Origin: DATHTC01 sp035456465
Lineage (GTDB): Bacteria; Actinomycetota; Thermoleophilia; Gaiellales; Gaiellaceae
Assembly (NCBI GenBank): GCA_035456465.1
Contig: DATIDD010000069.1
Location: forward strand, 1 to 8,751
DNA length: 8,751 nucleotides
Reading direction: 5' to 3'
Below, piece by piece: positions 1 to 5,423 of the stretch (positions are counted from its first letter, which is position 1; every line of letters begins with the position of its first letter). A program made the position numbers and the translations under genes. The notes beneath the pieces are model-generated. The model did not search any database. It was not told the DNA's origin and saw only the letters and a program-made list of their open reading frames with translations.

Positions 1-318
1 GTCGACGAGGACGGACACGCCGAGGCGCCGGTCGACCGTGCAGGCGACGGCGCCGTCGAGCCACCCGCCGCGGAGGTCGGCCTCGCGTTCGGTGACGCGC
101 ACGCCGGCGAGGACGCGGAGCGACCCGAGGCGGGCCTCGGCGTACGCGGCGGTGCCGTCGCCCGCCGGCTTCGACGCGGCGAGCGCGGCCACGGCGCCGA
201 GGCCGACCGTCAACGCGAGCGCGGACGCGAGGACCCGCCGGTTCACGATCGGAGGCTCGTCGACGCCGCGGGCCGGCACATCGGGGAGCTCCGGCATCAC
301 CGGCGGGGACGCCTCCAC
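1..318 (-). CDS. Single-pass membrane or secreted protein of unknown function (N-terminal part, runs off left edge)
   Basis: I do not recognise this protein. The minus-strand frame stays open from the left edge up to the stop codon of the acyl-CoA dehydrogenase upstream, which is in the same frame 33 bases away, so the two are probably co-transcribed. About 106 codons are visible. A proline-rich N-terminus of about 27 residues ends in NRR, followed by one hydrophobic stretch (about residues 28-49, rich in A, L, V and G) and then a soluble part with alternating charged and hydrophobic residues. This looks like an N-in membrane anchor or uncleaved signal with an extracytoplasmic domain. There is no lipobox. 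The start is uncertain. GTG at 318 has GAAGGG 9 nt upstream. GTG at 300 and ATG at 297 lie 11 and 14 nt after a good GGAGG at 312-316. The C-terminus is outside the window. I am fairly sure it is a gene; its function is unknown. Confidence 0.6.
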   Translation of the reverse strand, partial: MEASPPVMPELPDVPARGVDEPPIVNRRVLASALALTVGLGAVAALAASKPAGDGTAAYAEARLGSLRVLAGVRVTEREADLRGGWLDGAVACTVDRRLGVSVLVD

Positions 319-351
319 GCGCGAGTGCCCTTCGGCACCGAGTGCGTGCGG

Positions 352-1515
352 TTACGTGACGGCCGCGGCGCGCTCGGCGCGCTTGAGCAGCTCGCGCGCG
401 ATCACGAGGCGCTGCACCTCGCTCGTGCCCTCGTAGATCTCCGTGACCTTCGCGTCCCGGTAGTAGCGCTCGACCGGGAACTCCTTCGTGTAGCCGTAGC
501 CGCCGAGCACCTGGATCGCCTCGGCCGTCTGGCGTCGCGCCATCTCCGACGCGTAGAGCTTCGCCTTCGCACCGGCGTCGGTGTGGGGCCTCCCCTCTTG
601 CTTCAGCCAGGCCGCGCGGTAGACGAGCAGGCGCGCCGCGTCGAGCTCGGTGGACATGTCCGCGAGCTTGTGCTGGATCGCCTGGAAGTCCGCGATGCGC
701 CGCCCGAACTGGCGCCGCTCGAGCGCGTACCCGCGCGCCACCTCGTAGGCGGCCTGCGCGATCCCGACCGCCTGCGCGGCGATCCCGATGCGGCCCCCGT
801 CGAGCGTCGACATGGCGACCGCGAAGCCCCGCTTCTCCTCGCCGAGCAGCCGGTCGCGCGAGACGAGGGCGCCCTCGATCGCGATGTCGGCGGTGGAGGA
901 CGAGTTGAGGCCGAGCTTCTCCTCCTCGCGCGTCACGTGCACGTGCGCGGCGTCGAGGACGAACGCCGACACCCCGCGGGCGCCGTCCGTCTCGGGGTCG
1001 GTCCGCGCGAAGACGAGGAACGTGCCGGCGTACGAGCCGTTCGTGATCCACTGCTTGGCGCCGGTGATGCGCCAGCCGTCGCCCTCGGGCTCGGCCCGCG
1101 TGCGCAGCGAGCCGGCGTCGGACCCCGCCTCCGGCTCCGTCAGGGCGAACGATCCGATCAGCTCGCCGCGCGCGAGCGGCGGCACGAACCGCGCCCGCTG
1201 CTCCTCGGTGCCGAAGGCGAGCAGCGGCAGCGTAACGGCGCTCGTGTGCACGGCGACCGTGACCCCCACGCCCGCGTCCGCGCGGGACAGCTCCTCGAGC
1301 ACGAGGATGTACGACAGGAAGTCCGTTCCCGCCCCGCCGTACTCCTCCGGGACGCAGGTGCCCATCAGCCCGAGCTCGGCGAGCTTCCCGTAGAGCTCGC
1401 GCGGGAAGTGGTGCTCGCGGTCCCACCGTCCGGCGTGCGGCCGGATCTCCGCGTCGGCGAACTCGCGGGCGAGGGCCTGGATCTCGCGCTGGTCCTCGGT
1501 CAGCGAGAAGTCCAC
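352..1515 (-). CDS. Acyl-CoA dehydrogenase (short/medium-chain type, FAD-dependent)
   Basis: A full-length acyl-CoA dehydrogenase of 387 residues, the usual family size. The family oxidises acyl-CoA to trans-2-enoyl-CoA using FAD and passes electrons to electron-transfer flavoprotein, in fatty-acid or branched-chain acyl-CoA breakdown. The N-terminal helical domain starts MDFSLTEDQ. The first signature LTEPEAGSD (residues 125-133) opens the beta domain. The C-terminal helical domain carries LGGYGYTKEFPVERYYRD (337-354) and YEGTSEVQR (361-369). E362 in YEGT aligns with the catalytic base of medium- and short-chain members (E376 in MCAD), unlike isovaleryl-CoA dehydrogenase, whose base lies elsewhere. 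Exact chain-length or branched substrate cannot be read from sequence. The start is GTG at 1513-1515 with no Shine-Dalgarno but a TAGATT hexamer 6 nt upstream, so the mRNA may be leaderless. It is divergent from the lipoprotein gene and followed in the same direction by the membrane protein at the left edge. Confidence 0.95.
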   Translation of the reverse strand: MDFSLTEDQREIQALAREFADAEIRPHAGRWDREHHFPRELYGKLAELGLMGTCVPEEYGGAGTDFLSYILVLEELSRADAGVGVTVAVHTSAVTLPLLAFGTEEQRARFVPPLARGELIGSFALTEPEAGSDAGSLRTRAEPEGDGWRITGAKQWITNGSYAGTFLVFARTDPETDGARGVSAFVLDAAHVHVTREEEKLGLNSSSTADIAIEGALVSRDRLLGEEKRGFAVAMSTLDGGRIGIAAQAVGIAQAAYEVARGYALERRQFGRRIADFQAIQHKLADMSTELDAARLLVYRAAWLKQEGRPHTDAGAKAKLYASEMARRQTAEAIQVLGGYGYTKEFPVERYYRDAKVTEIYEGTSEVQRLVIARELLKRAERAAAVT

Positions 1516-1521
1516 GCCGGA

Positions 1522-1527
1522 AATCTA
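1522..1527 (-). promoter_or_regulatory. Putative -10 element (TAGATT) for the acyl-CoA dehydrogenase
   Basis: Read on the minus strand, TAGATT matches the TANNNT core of bacterial -10 elements. It ends 6 nt before the GTG start, so transcription would begin at or next to the start codon. No convincing -35 is visible. It shares two bases with the opposite-strand -10. Confidence 0.5.
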
Positions 1528-1531
1528 TCGT
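1526..1531 (+). promoter_or_regulatory. Putative -10 element (TATCGT) for the lipoprotein gene
   Basis: TATCGT fits TANNNT and ends 7 nt before the GTG start at 1539. There is no Shine-Dalgarno between it and the start, which fits a leaderless mRNA. No good -35 is seen upstream, inside the 5' end of the divergent gene. Confidence 0.45.
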
Positions 1532-1538
1532 TGCGCGG

Positions 1539-1952
1539 GTGCTCCGCCCGCTCCTCACGGCAGCCCTGACGCTCCTGCTGGCCGCGTGCGGGGGCGGCGA
1601 GCGGTCGCCCGAGAGCGTCGTGCGTGCATGGGCGGAGTCGGTCCGCTCGGGCGACGCCGAGGCCGCCGCGCGCCTGTTCGCCCGCGGGGCCGAGGTCGTC
1701 GACGGCGACCGGCGGATCGTGTTGCGGACGGAGGCCGACGCGCTCCGGTACACCCGGCGTGACGCGTGCGCCGGCGTGATCGTCCGCATCGACGACCGCG
1801 GCCGCACGATCGAGGCGGAGTTCGACCTCGACGCCGCGGGCCGGCGCCGTTGCGACGGCGCGTACCGCTCGCGGGCCCTGTTCCGCGTGGCCGACGGCCG
1901 GATCACCTTCCTCCACCGCCTGCCCGCGGACGACCGGCGGGAGGTCGTCTAG
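1539..1952 (+). CDS. Small lipoprotein with NTF2/SnoaL-like domain
   Basis: A 137-residue protein exported and lipid-anchored to the membrane. The N-terminus is a short type II signal peptide: hydrophobic residues 5-16 lead to a lipobox LAAC with the modified cysteine at C17, followed by a GGG linker. The mature part begins with SPESVVRAWAESVRSGDAEAAARLF, typical of the first helices of NTF2-like (SnoaL/nuclear transport factor 2) proteins, followed by alternating beta-strand segments ending in FRVADGRITFLHRL. Two further cysteines (in DACAG and RRCDG) could form a disulfide outside the membrane. The fold assignment is from pattern; ligand and role are unknown. The start is GTG at 1539, fixed by the signal peptide. 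It is divergent from the acyl-CoA dehydrogenase with a 23-bp gap, and the ATP-grasp gene starts 74 bp downstream. Confidence 0.82.
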   Translation: MLRPLLTAALTLLLAACGGGERSPESVVRAWAESVRSGDAEAAARLFARGAEVVDGDRRIVLRTEADALRYTRRDACAGVIVRIDDRGRTIEAEFDLDAAGRRRCDGAYRSRALFRVADGRITFLHRLPADDRREVV

Positions 1953-1963
1953 CGTCGCCAGGC

Positions 1964-1996
1964 CGTCACCGGACGTTCACCGCTCCGTTTCCCACG
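1964..1996 (+). promoter_or_regulatory. PHO-box-like direct repeats upstream of the ATP-grasp gene
   Basis: Three 11-nt units lie in tandem: CGTCACCGGAC (1964-1974), GTTCACCGCTC (1975-1985) and CGTTTCCCACG (1986-1996). The second contains GTTCACC, the core reported for Streptomyces PhoP-binding PHO boxes, which are also 11-nt direct repeats. The array starts 12 nt after the lipoprotein stop codon and ends 17 nt before a -10-like hexamer. Binding by a PhoP-type regulator is inferred. Confidence 0.5.
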
Positions 1997-2013
1997 CGGC
2001 CGTGCGCAGCCTC

Positions 2014-2019
2014 GACACT
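2014..2019 (+). promoter_or_regulatory. Weak -10-like element (GACACT) for the ATP-grasp gene
   Basis: GACACT keeps the A and the final T of TANNNT but lacks the first T. It ends 7 nt before the ATG at 2027. A weak -10 without a -35 would fit a promoter that depends on an activator at the repeats upstream. Confidence 0.35.
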
Positions 2020-2026
2020 CGTGGCG

Positions 2027-2893
2027 ATGCGCTTCGGGATCCTCGCCACGCGAGCGACGGAGACGAACCTCGCGCTCGCGACCGCGGCGTCACGCCTCGG
2101 GGCGGCGGCGACGGTGATGACGCCCGCGCAGGCGCTCGAGCGGCTGCGGCCCGGCGACGCGGCGCTGGGACGACTGGACGTGCTGCCGACCCTCGACGGG
2201 ATCGAGGACGGCCTCTGGCAGCTCCGCCTGCTCGAGCGCAAGGGCATCCGCGTGCTGAACCCGGCTGCCGCGCTCACGGCGGCACACGACAAGCTCGCCA
2301 CGGCGCGCGCCCTGGCGGCGGCGGGGGTCGTCCACCCGCCGACCCGCCGGCTGGTCCCGGGAGGGCCGCTCGCCGAGATCGACCCGCCGGTCGTGCTCAA
2401 GCCGCGGTACGGGAGCTGGGGCCGCGACGTCGTCCGCTGCGACGACGCCCGCGCCGTCCTGTCCGCGGTCTCGACGCTCCGGCGGCGGCCGTGGTTCGCC
2501 GTCCACGGCGCGCTCGTCCAGCGGCTGGTACCGCCCCGCGGGCACGACCTCCGGGTCGTCGTCGCCGCGGGGAGAGTGGTCGGCGCCGTCCGACGGATCG
2601 CCGCGCCGGGCGAATGGCGGACGAACGTCGCGCTCGGCGCCGCGCGCGAGCCGACGCTGCCGCCCGCCGCGGCGTGCGGGCTCGCGGTCGCTGCCGCCGC
2701 CGCCGCCGGGTGCGACCTCGTCGGGGTCGACCTCCTCCCCGTCGGCGACGCGTGGACGGTGCTCGAGCTGAACGGCGCCGTCGACTTCACGCACGCCTAC
2801 GCGCAGCGCGGCGACGTGTTCGAGGCGACCGCGTGGGCGCTCCTCGACGCCGCCCGCCGGGCGCCGGTCCCGTACGCCGCCGCCCGAGGCTAG
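2027..2893 (+). CDS. ATP-grasp ligase, RimK/LysX-like family
   Basis: A 288-residue cytoplasmic enzyme of the ATP-grasp superfamily. RimK/LysX-type members activate a carboxylate as acyl phosphate and join it to an amine, often adding glutamate or making amino-group carrier adducts. N-terminal domain: a MRFGILATRATETN strand-turn start. The family hallmark NPAAALTAAHDKLATARAL spans about 78-96, then VVHPPT (101-106). ATP-binding segments: VVLKPRYGSWGRDV (122-135) with K125, VQRLVP (164-169), and DLRVVV (174-179). Mg2+ ligands are likely D235 (GVDLL) and E247/N249 (ELNG). The substrate is not predictable. ATG at 2027 begins the beta-strand; GTG at 2021 in the same frame is an alternative. There is no Shine-Dalgarno. 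PHO-like repeats upstream suggest phosphate-linked control, and the SRPBCC gene follows after 25 bp. Confidence 0.88.
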   Translation: MRFGILATRATETNLALATAASRLGAAATVMTPAQALERLRPGDAALGRLDVLPTLDGIEDGLWQLRLLERKGIRVLNPAAALTAAHDKLATARALAAAGVVHPPTRRLVPGGPLAEIDPPVVLKPRYGSWGRDVVRCDDARAVLSAVSTLRRRPWFAVHGALVQRLVPPRGHDLRVVVAAGRVVGAVRRIAAPGEWRTNVALGAAREPTLPPAAACGLAVAAAAAAGCDLVGVDLLPVGDAWTVLELNGAVDFTHAYAQRGDVFEATAWALLDAARRAPVPYAAARG

Positions 2894-2904
2894 CGCACCC
2901 TCTC

Positions 2905-2910
2905 TACCCT
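2905..2910 (+). promoter_or_regulatory. Putative -10 element (TACCCT) for the SRPBCC gene
   Basis: TACCCT fits TANNNT and ends 8 nt before the GTG start at 2919. It lies in the 25-bp gap after the ATP-grasp stop codon. No Shine-Dalgarno separates it from the start, so the gene may have its own leaderless transcript as well as read-through from upstream. Confidence 0.4.
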
Positions 2911-2918
2911 TCCGCTCC

Positions 2919-3362
2919 GTGGAGCGGAACGAGCACGCGGTGGAGATCGCGGCGCCGCGGGCGCGCGTGTTCGCGTGGCTCACCGAGCCGGAGCTGATGC
3001 TGCGGTGGATCGGCGGCCTGCAGGCGTTCCGGCCGCTCGACCCCGAGCCGGGCCCGGGGGCGCGGGCCGAGCAGGTCGTCGAGCTCGGCGGCCGGCGCAT
3101 GGAGGTCCGCTCCGAGATCACCCGCTTCGAGCAGGACGACGCCGTCGAGGCGCGCCTCACGGGCAAGGGCTTCGAGGTCGCCACCGCGTACGAGCTCGAG
3201 CCCGCGGGCGACGCCACGCGGGTCCGGGCGACCGTGCACACCCGGCTCCACGGGCTCGGCGGGCGCCTGCTCGGCGGCGTCGTCGAGCGCGGCGCGCAGC
3301 GGAAGCTCGAGCGCGACCTCGCGCGCCTGAAGGAGCTCGCCGAGCAGGACGCGGCCGCCTAG
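2919..3362 (+). CDS. SRPBCC (START/polyketide cyclase-like) family protein
   Basis: A 147-residue soluble protein with the SRPBCC pattern: a first strand (NEHAVEIAAPRARVFAWL, 4-21) running into the helix, then LMLRWIGGL (27-35), the following strands (AEQVVELGGRRMEVRSEITRF), a GKGFEVATAYELEP strand pair, a THV-type strand RVRATVHTRLHG, and a long C-terminal helix (about 122-143) rich in E, R and L that closes the hydrophobic cavity. The fold binds lipids or other hydrophobic ligands; many bacterial copies have no assigned ligand, and none can be named here. The GTG start at 2919 gives a complete fold. It sits between the ATP-grasp ligase and pstS; a functional link with either is speculative. 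Its stop codon is 8 bp before the repeat array upstream of pstS. Confidence 0.8.
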   Translation: MERNEHAVEIAAPRARVFAWLTEPELMLRWIGGLQAFRPLDPEPGPGARAEQVVELGGRRMEVRSEITRFEQDDAVEARLTGKGFEVATAYELEPAGDATRVRATVHTRLHGLGGRLLGGVVERGAQRKLERDLARLKELAEQDAAA

Positions 3363-3369
3363 CGGCCGC

Positions 3370-3413
3370 CTTCACCGCTTCCTCTCCAGTCCTTCACGTC
3401 ACCCTTGCCCACG
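3370..3413 (+). promoter_or_regulatory. PHO-box-like repeat array upstream of pstS
   Basis: Four contiguous 11-nt units: CTTCACCGCTT, CCTCTCCAGTC, CTTCACGTCAC and CCTTGCCCACG. Units 1 and 3 carry TTCAC exactly 22 nt apart; units 2 and 4 are degenerate. The array ends 17 nt before a TACGCT hexamer, placing it where a PhoB/PhoP-type activator would contact RNA polymerase. pstS is the classic target of such boxes, which strengthens the call. The binding protein is not in this window. Confidence 0.6.
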
Positions 3414-3430
3414 CCGCCGCGGGCGCTTCC

Positions 3431-3436
3431 TACGCT
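3431..3436 (+). promoter_or_regulatory. Putative -10 element (TACGCT) of pstS
   Basis: TACGCT fits TANNNT. It predicts a transcript start near 3443 and a leader of about 35 nt, which holds the Shine-Dalgarno. There is no well-spaced -35: TTGCCC at 3405-3410 is 20 nt away. This is normal for activator-dependent promoters. Confidence 0.5.
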
Positions 3437-3465
3437 CGGACCGCTCACGGAATCAGGGAGAGAGG

Positions 3466-3472
3466 AAAGGAG
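3466..3472 (+). promoter_or_regulatory. Strong ribosome binding site of pstS
   Basis: AAAGGAG, an excellent Shine-Dalgarno, lies 5 nt before the GTG at 3478 and fixes that start. It contrasts with neighbouring genes that have none. Confidence 0.85.
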
Positions 3473-3477
3473 ATCCC

Positions 3478-4464
3478 GTGCAGGGAGGAGCAGCGCGCAG
3501 GCGGCCCGGATGGAGGACGGTGGGAGTCGCGGCGACCGCTGGCCTGGTGGCGGCGGCGGTCGCGGCGACCGCGGTCTCGGCGGCCGGGGCCGCGAAGCAG
3601 AAGCCGCTGAAGGGCACGATCACCGCCGACGGCTCGTCGACCGTCGGCCCGTACGCGACCGCGGCGGCCGAGATGTTCCAGAAGAAGCACCCCGGCGTCC
3701 GGATCACGGTCGGCATCTCCGGCACCGGCGGCGGGTTCGAGCGGTTCTGCAAGGGCGAGACCGACCTCTCGGACGCCTCGCGCCCGATCAAGCAGTCGAA
3801 CGAGGCGCCGGCATGCCGGCAGAACGGCGTCCGCTACGTCGCGTTCACGGTCGCGAACGACGCCCTCACCGTCGTCGTGAACAAGAGCGCCACTTGGGTC
3901 GACTGCCTCACGACCGGCGAGCTGAAGAAGATCTGGAACACGGGCTCCAAGGTCGACAACTGGGCCGACGTCCGGCCCGGGTTCCCCAACGTGCCGCTGA
4001 AGCTCTACGGCCCCGGCACGGACTCCGGCACCTTCGACTACTTCACGGAGGTGATCAACGGCAAGTCGCGGGCGAGCCGGTCCGACTACTTCGCCTCCGA
4101 GGACGACAACGTGCTCGTCCAGGGGGTCGCGGGCGAGCGGGGGGCGATGGGCTACTTCGGCTTCTCGTACTACGAGGAGAACCAGGGCAGGCTGAAGGCG
4201 CTCAGGATCGACAACGGCGGCGGCTGCGTCGCGCCCAGCGTGCAGACGGCGCAGAACGGCACGTACAAGCCGCTCTCGCGTCCGCTGTTCATCTACGCGA
4301 AGCGGACGTCCTTCAAGCGGGCGGAGGTGGCGGCCTTCATCGGCTTCATCTTCAACAACGAGCGGACGATCGCCAAGCGCGGCGGCTACGTCTCGCTCAC
4401 CGACCGGCAGCTGAAGAAGGCGCGGTTCCAGTACCGCGACGCGCTGCGGAGGATCTTCGGCTAG
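3478..4464 (+). CDS. pstS: Phosphate-binding protein PstS (secreted, SphX-like)
   Basis: A 328-residue periplasmic-binding-type protein that captures phosphate for the high-affinity ABC importer PstCAB. It begins with an Arg-rich N-terminus (residues 7-13) and a long hydrophobic signal (about 14-38) ending near VSAAGAAK. Ligand loops are clear: DGSSTVGPY (51-59), GISGTGGGFERF (79-90), GETDLSDASRPI (93-104), and GPGTDSGTFDYF (178-189). Four cysteines (C91, C113, C143, C250) occur in the mature part; such cysteines are common in SphX-type proteins and may form disulfides. No lipobox cysteine follows the signal, so it is probably not a lipoprotein and may be released or anchored by an uncleaved signal. 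No pstC, pstA or pstB follows: the next gene is convergent. PHO-like repeats and a strong Shine-Dalgarno precede it. Confidence 0.93.
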   Translation: MQGGAARRRPGWRTVGVAATAGLVAAAVAATAVSAAGAAKQKPLKGTITADGSSTVGPYATAAAEMFQKKHPGVRITVGISGTGGGFERFCKGETDLSDASRPIKQSNEAPACRQNGVRYVAFTVANDALTVVVNKSATWVDCLTTGELKKIWNTGSKVDNWADVRPGFPNVPLKLYGPGTDSGTFDYFTEVINGKSRASRSDYFASEDDNVLVQGVAGERGAMGYFGFSYYEENQGRLKALRIDNGGGCVAPSVQTAQNGTYKPLSRPLFIYAKRTSFKRAEVAAFIGFIFNNERTIAKRGGYVSLTDRQLKKARFQYRDALRRIFG

Positions 4465-4472
4465 CAGGCGGC

Positions 4473-4504
4473 GGCGGAGGGGCGCCTACGGGCGCTCCTC
4501 CGCC
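4473..4504. terminator. Strong hairpin between pstS and the OsmC gene, likely bidirectional terminator
   Basis: A near-perfect 14-bp stem (4473-4486 with 4491-4504, one G-T wobble at 4481/4496) closes on the tetraloop TACG. With the closing C-G pair this is cUACGg in the plus-strand RNA, a member of the very stable UNCG loop family. It starts 9 nt after the pstS stop codon. There is no T-run on either side, so termination would rest on stem stability or Rho. The OsmC stop codon (4486-4488) lies in the stem-loop junction, so one arm is coding. Confidence 0.65.
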
Positions 4505-5013
4505 TGCAGGACCCTCGTCTCGAGCGCGATCGGGTTGCGCAGGCAGTACGCGCCGGGGCAGTGGTCGTCGGCCTGGGCCTTGAGACGCTCGATCGTGGCG
4601 GCGGAGGCGTCCGCGTCGACCTCGAGCTCCCACTCGATCCGCTCGACGGGCGGACGGTCGGAGAGCCCGAGCGCGCGGCTCTGGTCGACCTCGGTACGCA
4701 CGGTCGCGTGGAGGGCGCGAACCTCCACGCCGTCCCGGGCGGCTTCCGTCGCGAAGCTCATGGCATAGCAGGCGAGACCGCCGAAGAAGCAGTAGGCGAG
4801 CGGGTTCGGCGCGGCGCCGGTGCCGCCCATCGGCGGCGGAAAGTCGACCGCCAGCTCGACCTCGCCCTGCGGGTACGGGATCGTGGCCCGAAACTGCGGC
4901 CCGCCTTCGGGGTGCCAGTCCCCGGAGAGCTGCACCGGCATCCGCAGCGACGCCTCGTCCTCCCGCCCGCGCGCCGCCGTCTGCTCGACGGCTTCCACGT
5001 CAACGTTGTGCAC
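4486..5013 (-). CDS. OsmC/Ohr-family thiol peroxidase-like protein
   Basis: A 175-residue protein of the OsmC superfamily, which reduces organic or lipid hydroperoxides with a Cys pair. The two cysteine positions are present: C82 in the buried helix segment GLACYAMSFA (79-88) and C152 in DHCPGAYC (150-157). C75 and C157 are additional cysteines nearby. The preceding GGTGAAPNPLAYCFFGGLAC corresponds to the family's usual 'PxELLxxALAxC' region. The N-terminal 30 residues are a weakly conserved extension. The start is GTG at 5011-5013 with AGAGGAG 6 nt upstream. It is divergent from the ArsR gene; the 65-bp gap holds an inverted repeat, so the same repressor may control it. It may act on peroxides or on another thiol-linked substrate; some family members have no proven peroxidase activity. 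Confidence 0.87.
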   Translation of the reverse strand: MHNVDVEAVEQTAARGREDEASLRMPVQLSGDWHPEGGPQFRATIPYPQGEVELAVDFPPPMGGTGAAPNPLAYCFFGGLACYAMSFATEAARDGVEVRALHATVRTEVDQSRALGLSDRPPVERIEWELEVDADASAATIERLKAQADDHCPGAYCLRNPIALETRVLQAEERP

Positions 5014-5034
5014 CGCTCGCTCCTCTCTGCTACT

Positions 5035-5063
5035 TTCACAACTCTTTGGTTGTGGAGTTGTAT
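5035..5063 (+). promoter_or_regulatory. Putative promoter of the arsR-MMPL operon
   Basis: TTCACA (5035-5040) resembles a -35 (TTGACA with one change) and lies 17 bp before TTGTAT (5058-5063), a poor -10; TATCAC at 5061-5066 is an alternative. The region is distinctly AT-richer than its surroundings. The inverted repeat at 5037-5054 fills the -35 and spacer, as expected for repression by steric block. Confidence 0.45.
5037..5054. promoter_or_regulatory. Inverted-repeat operator, probably for the ArsR-family repressor
   Basis: CACAAC-N6-GTTGTG is a perfect 6-bp-arm palindrome of 18 bp. A further half site GAGTTGT (5055-5061) pairs with ACAACTC (5038-5044), giving an overlapping second inverted repeat. 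It lies 25 bp before the ArsR start and 23 bp from the divergent OsmC start. Winged-helix ArsR dimers bind such repeats next to their own gene. Confidence 0.7.
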
Positions 5064-5078
5064 CACGAGGAGGACGGA

Positions 5079-5423
5079 ATGTCGCTGCCGCACCCCCTGC
5101 CGGACGACCTCGTCGAGCTGATCGCGCGACGCTTTCGCGTGATCGCGGAGCCGATGCGGATCCGCCTGCTCGACCGGCTGCGCGACGGGGAGGCGAGCGT
5201 CCACGAGCTCACCGAGGCGACCGGGGCGTCACAGCAGAACGTCTCGAAGCACCTCGCCGTGCTGGCAGAGGCGGGCATCGTCGGTCGTCGCAAGGACGGC
5301 AACCGTGTCCACTACCGGATCGTGGACGAGGGCGTGTTCGAGCTCTGCGAGGAGGTCTGCGGCAGCGTGCAGCGGCAGCTGGTGGCGCTCGGCGCGGTGG
5401 TGGGCGAGGTGGGACGCCCGTGA
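5079..5423 (+). CDS. ArsR/SmtB-family winged-helix repressor
   Basis: A 114-residue dimeric DNA-binding repressor. The start is ATG at 5079 with GAGGAGG 5 nt upstream. The helical N-terminus (LVELIARRFRVIAEPMRIRLLDRL, about 11-34) is the usual ArsR alpha1-alpha2 segment. It is followed by the helix-turn-helix (about 40-68, with GASQQNVSKHLAVL as recognition region) and a wing VGRRKDGNRVHYRI (68-81). The last helix carries C90 and C94 in ELCEEVC, a Cys-x3-Cys pair that could sense metal, metalloid or thiol oxidation; there is no ELCVCDL metal-binding motif in the recognition helix. Its TGA overlaps the GTG of the MMPL gene (GTGA), so the two are translationally coupled, and the repressor most likely controls the exporter, itself and perhaps the divergent OsmC gene. 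Confidence 0.92.
   Translation: MSLPHPLPDDLVELIARRFRVIAEPMRIRLLDRLRDGEASVHELTEATGASQQNVSKHLAVLAEAGIVGRRKDGNRVHYRIVDEGVFELCEEVCGSVQRQLVALGAVVGEVGRP

Noticed and set aside
38..436. Plus-strand frame at the left edge
   Set aside because: Ser/Arg/Thr-rich composition; the opposite strand has a coherent membrane-anchored protein with a ribosome binding site.
325..1569. Long plus-strand open frame (414 codons) opposite the acyl-CoA dehydrogenase
   Set aside because: Arg/Leu/Val/Asp-rich mirror of a clear minus-strand enzyme. High GC leaves antisense frames open; no family motif.
2690..2710. Short GCC/GCG triplet run in the ATP-grasp gene
   Set aside because: Encodes an Ala-rich helix (VAAAAAAGC) and is ordinary for this base composition; not a repeat element.
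2002..2997. Second plus-strand frame over the ATP-grasp gene
   Set aside because: Arg/Ala-rich shadow. The ATP-grasp motifs are in the frame starting at 2027.
4820..5419. Extension of the MMPL frame upstream to 4820
   Set aside because: It would run through the OsmC and ArsR genes in another frame. The MMPL domain begins after the GTG at 5420, which overlaps the ArsR stop.
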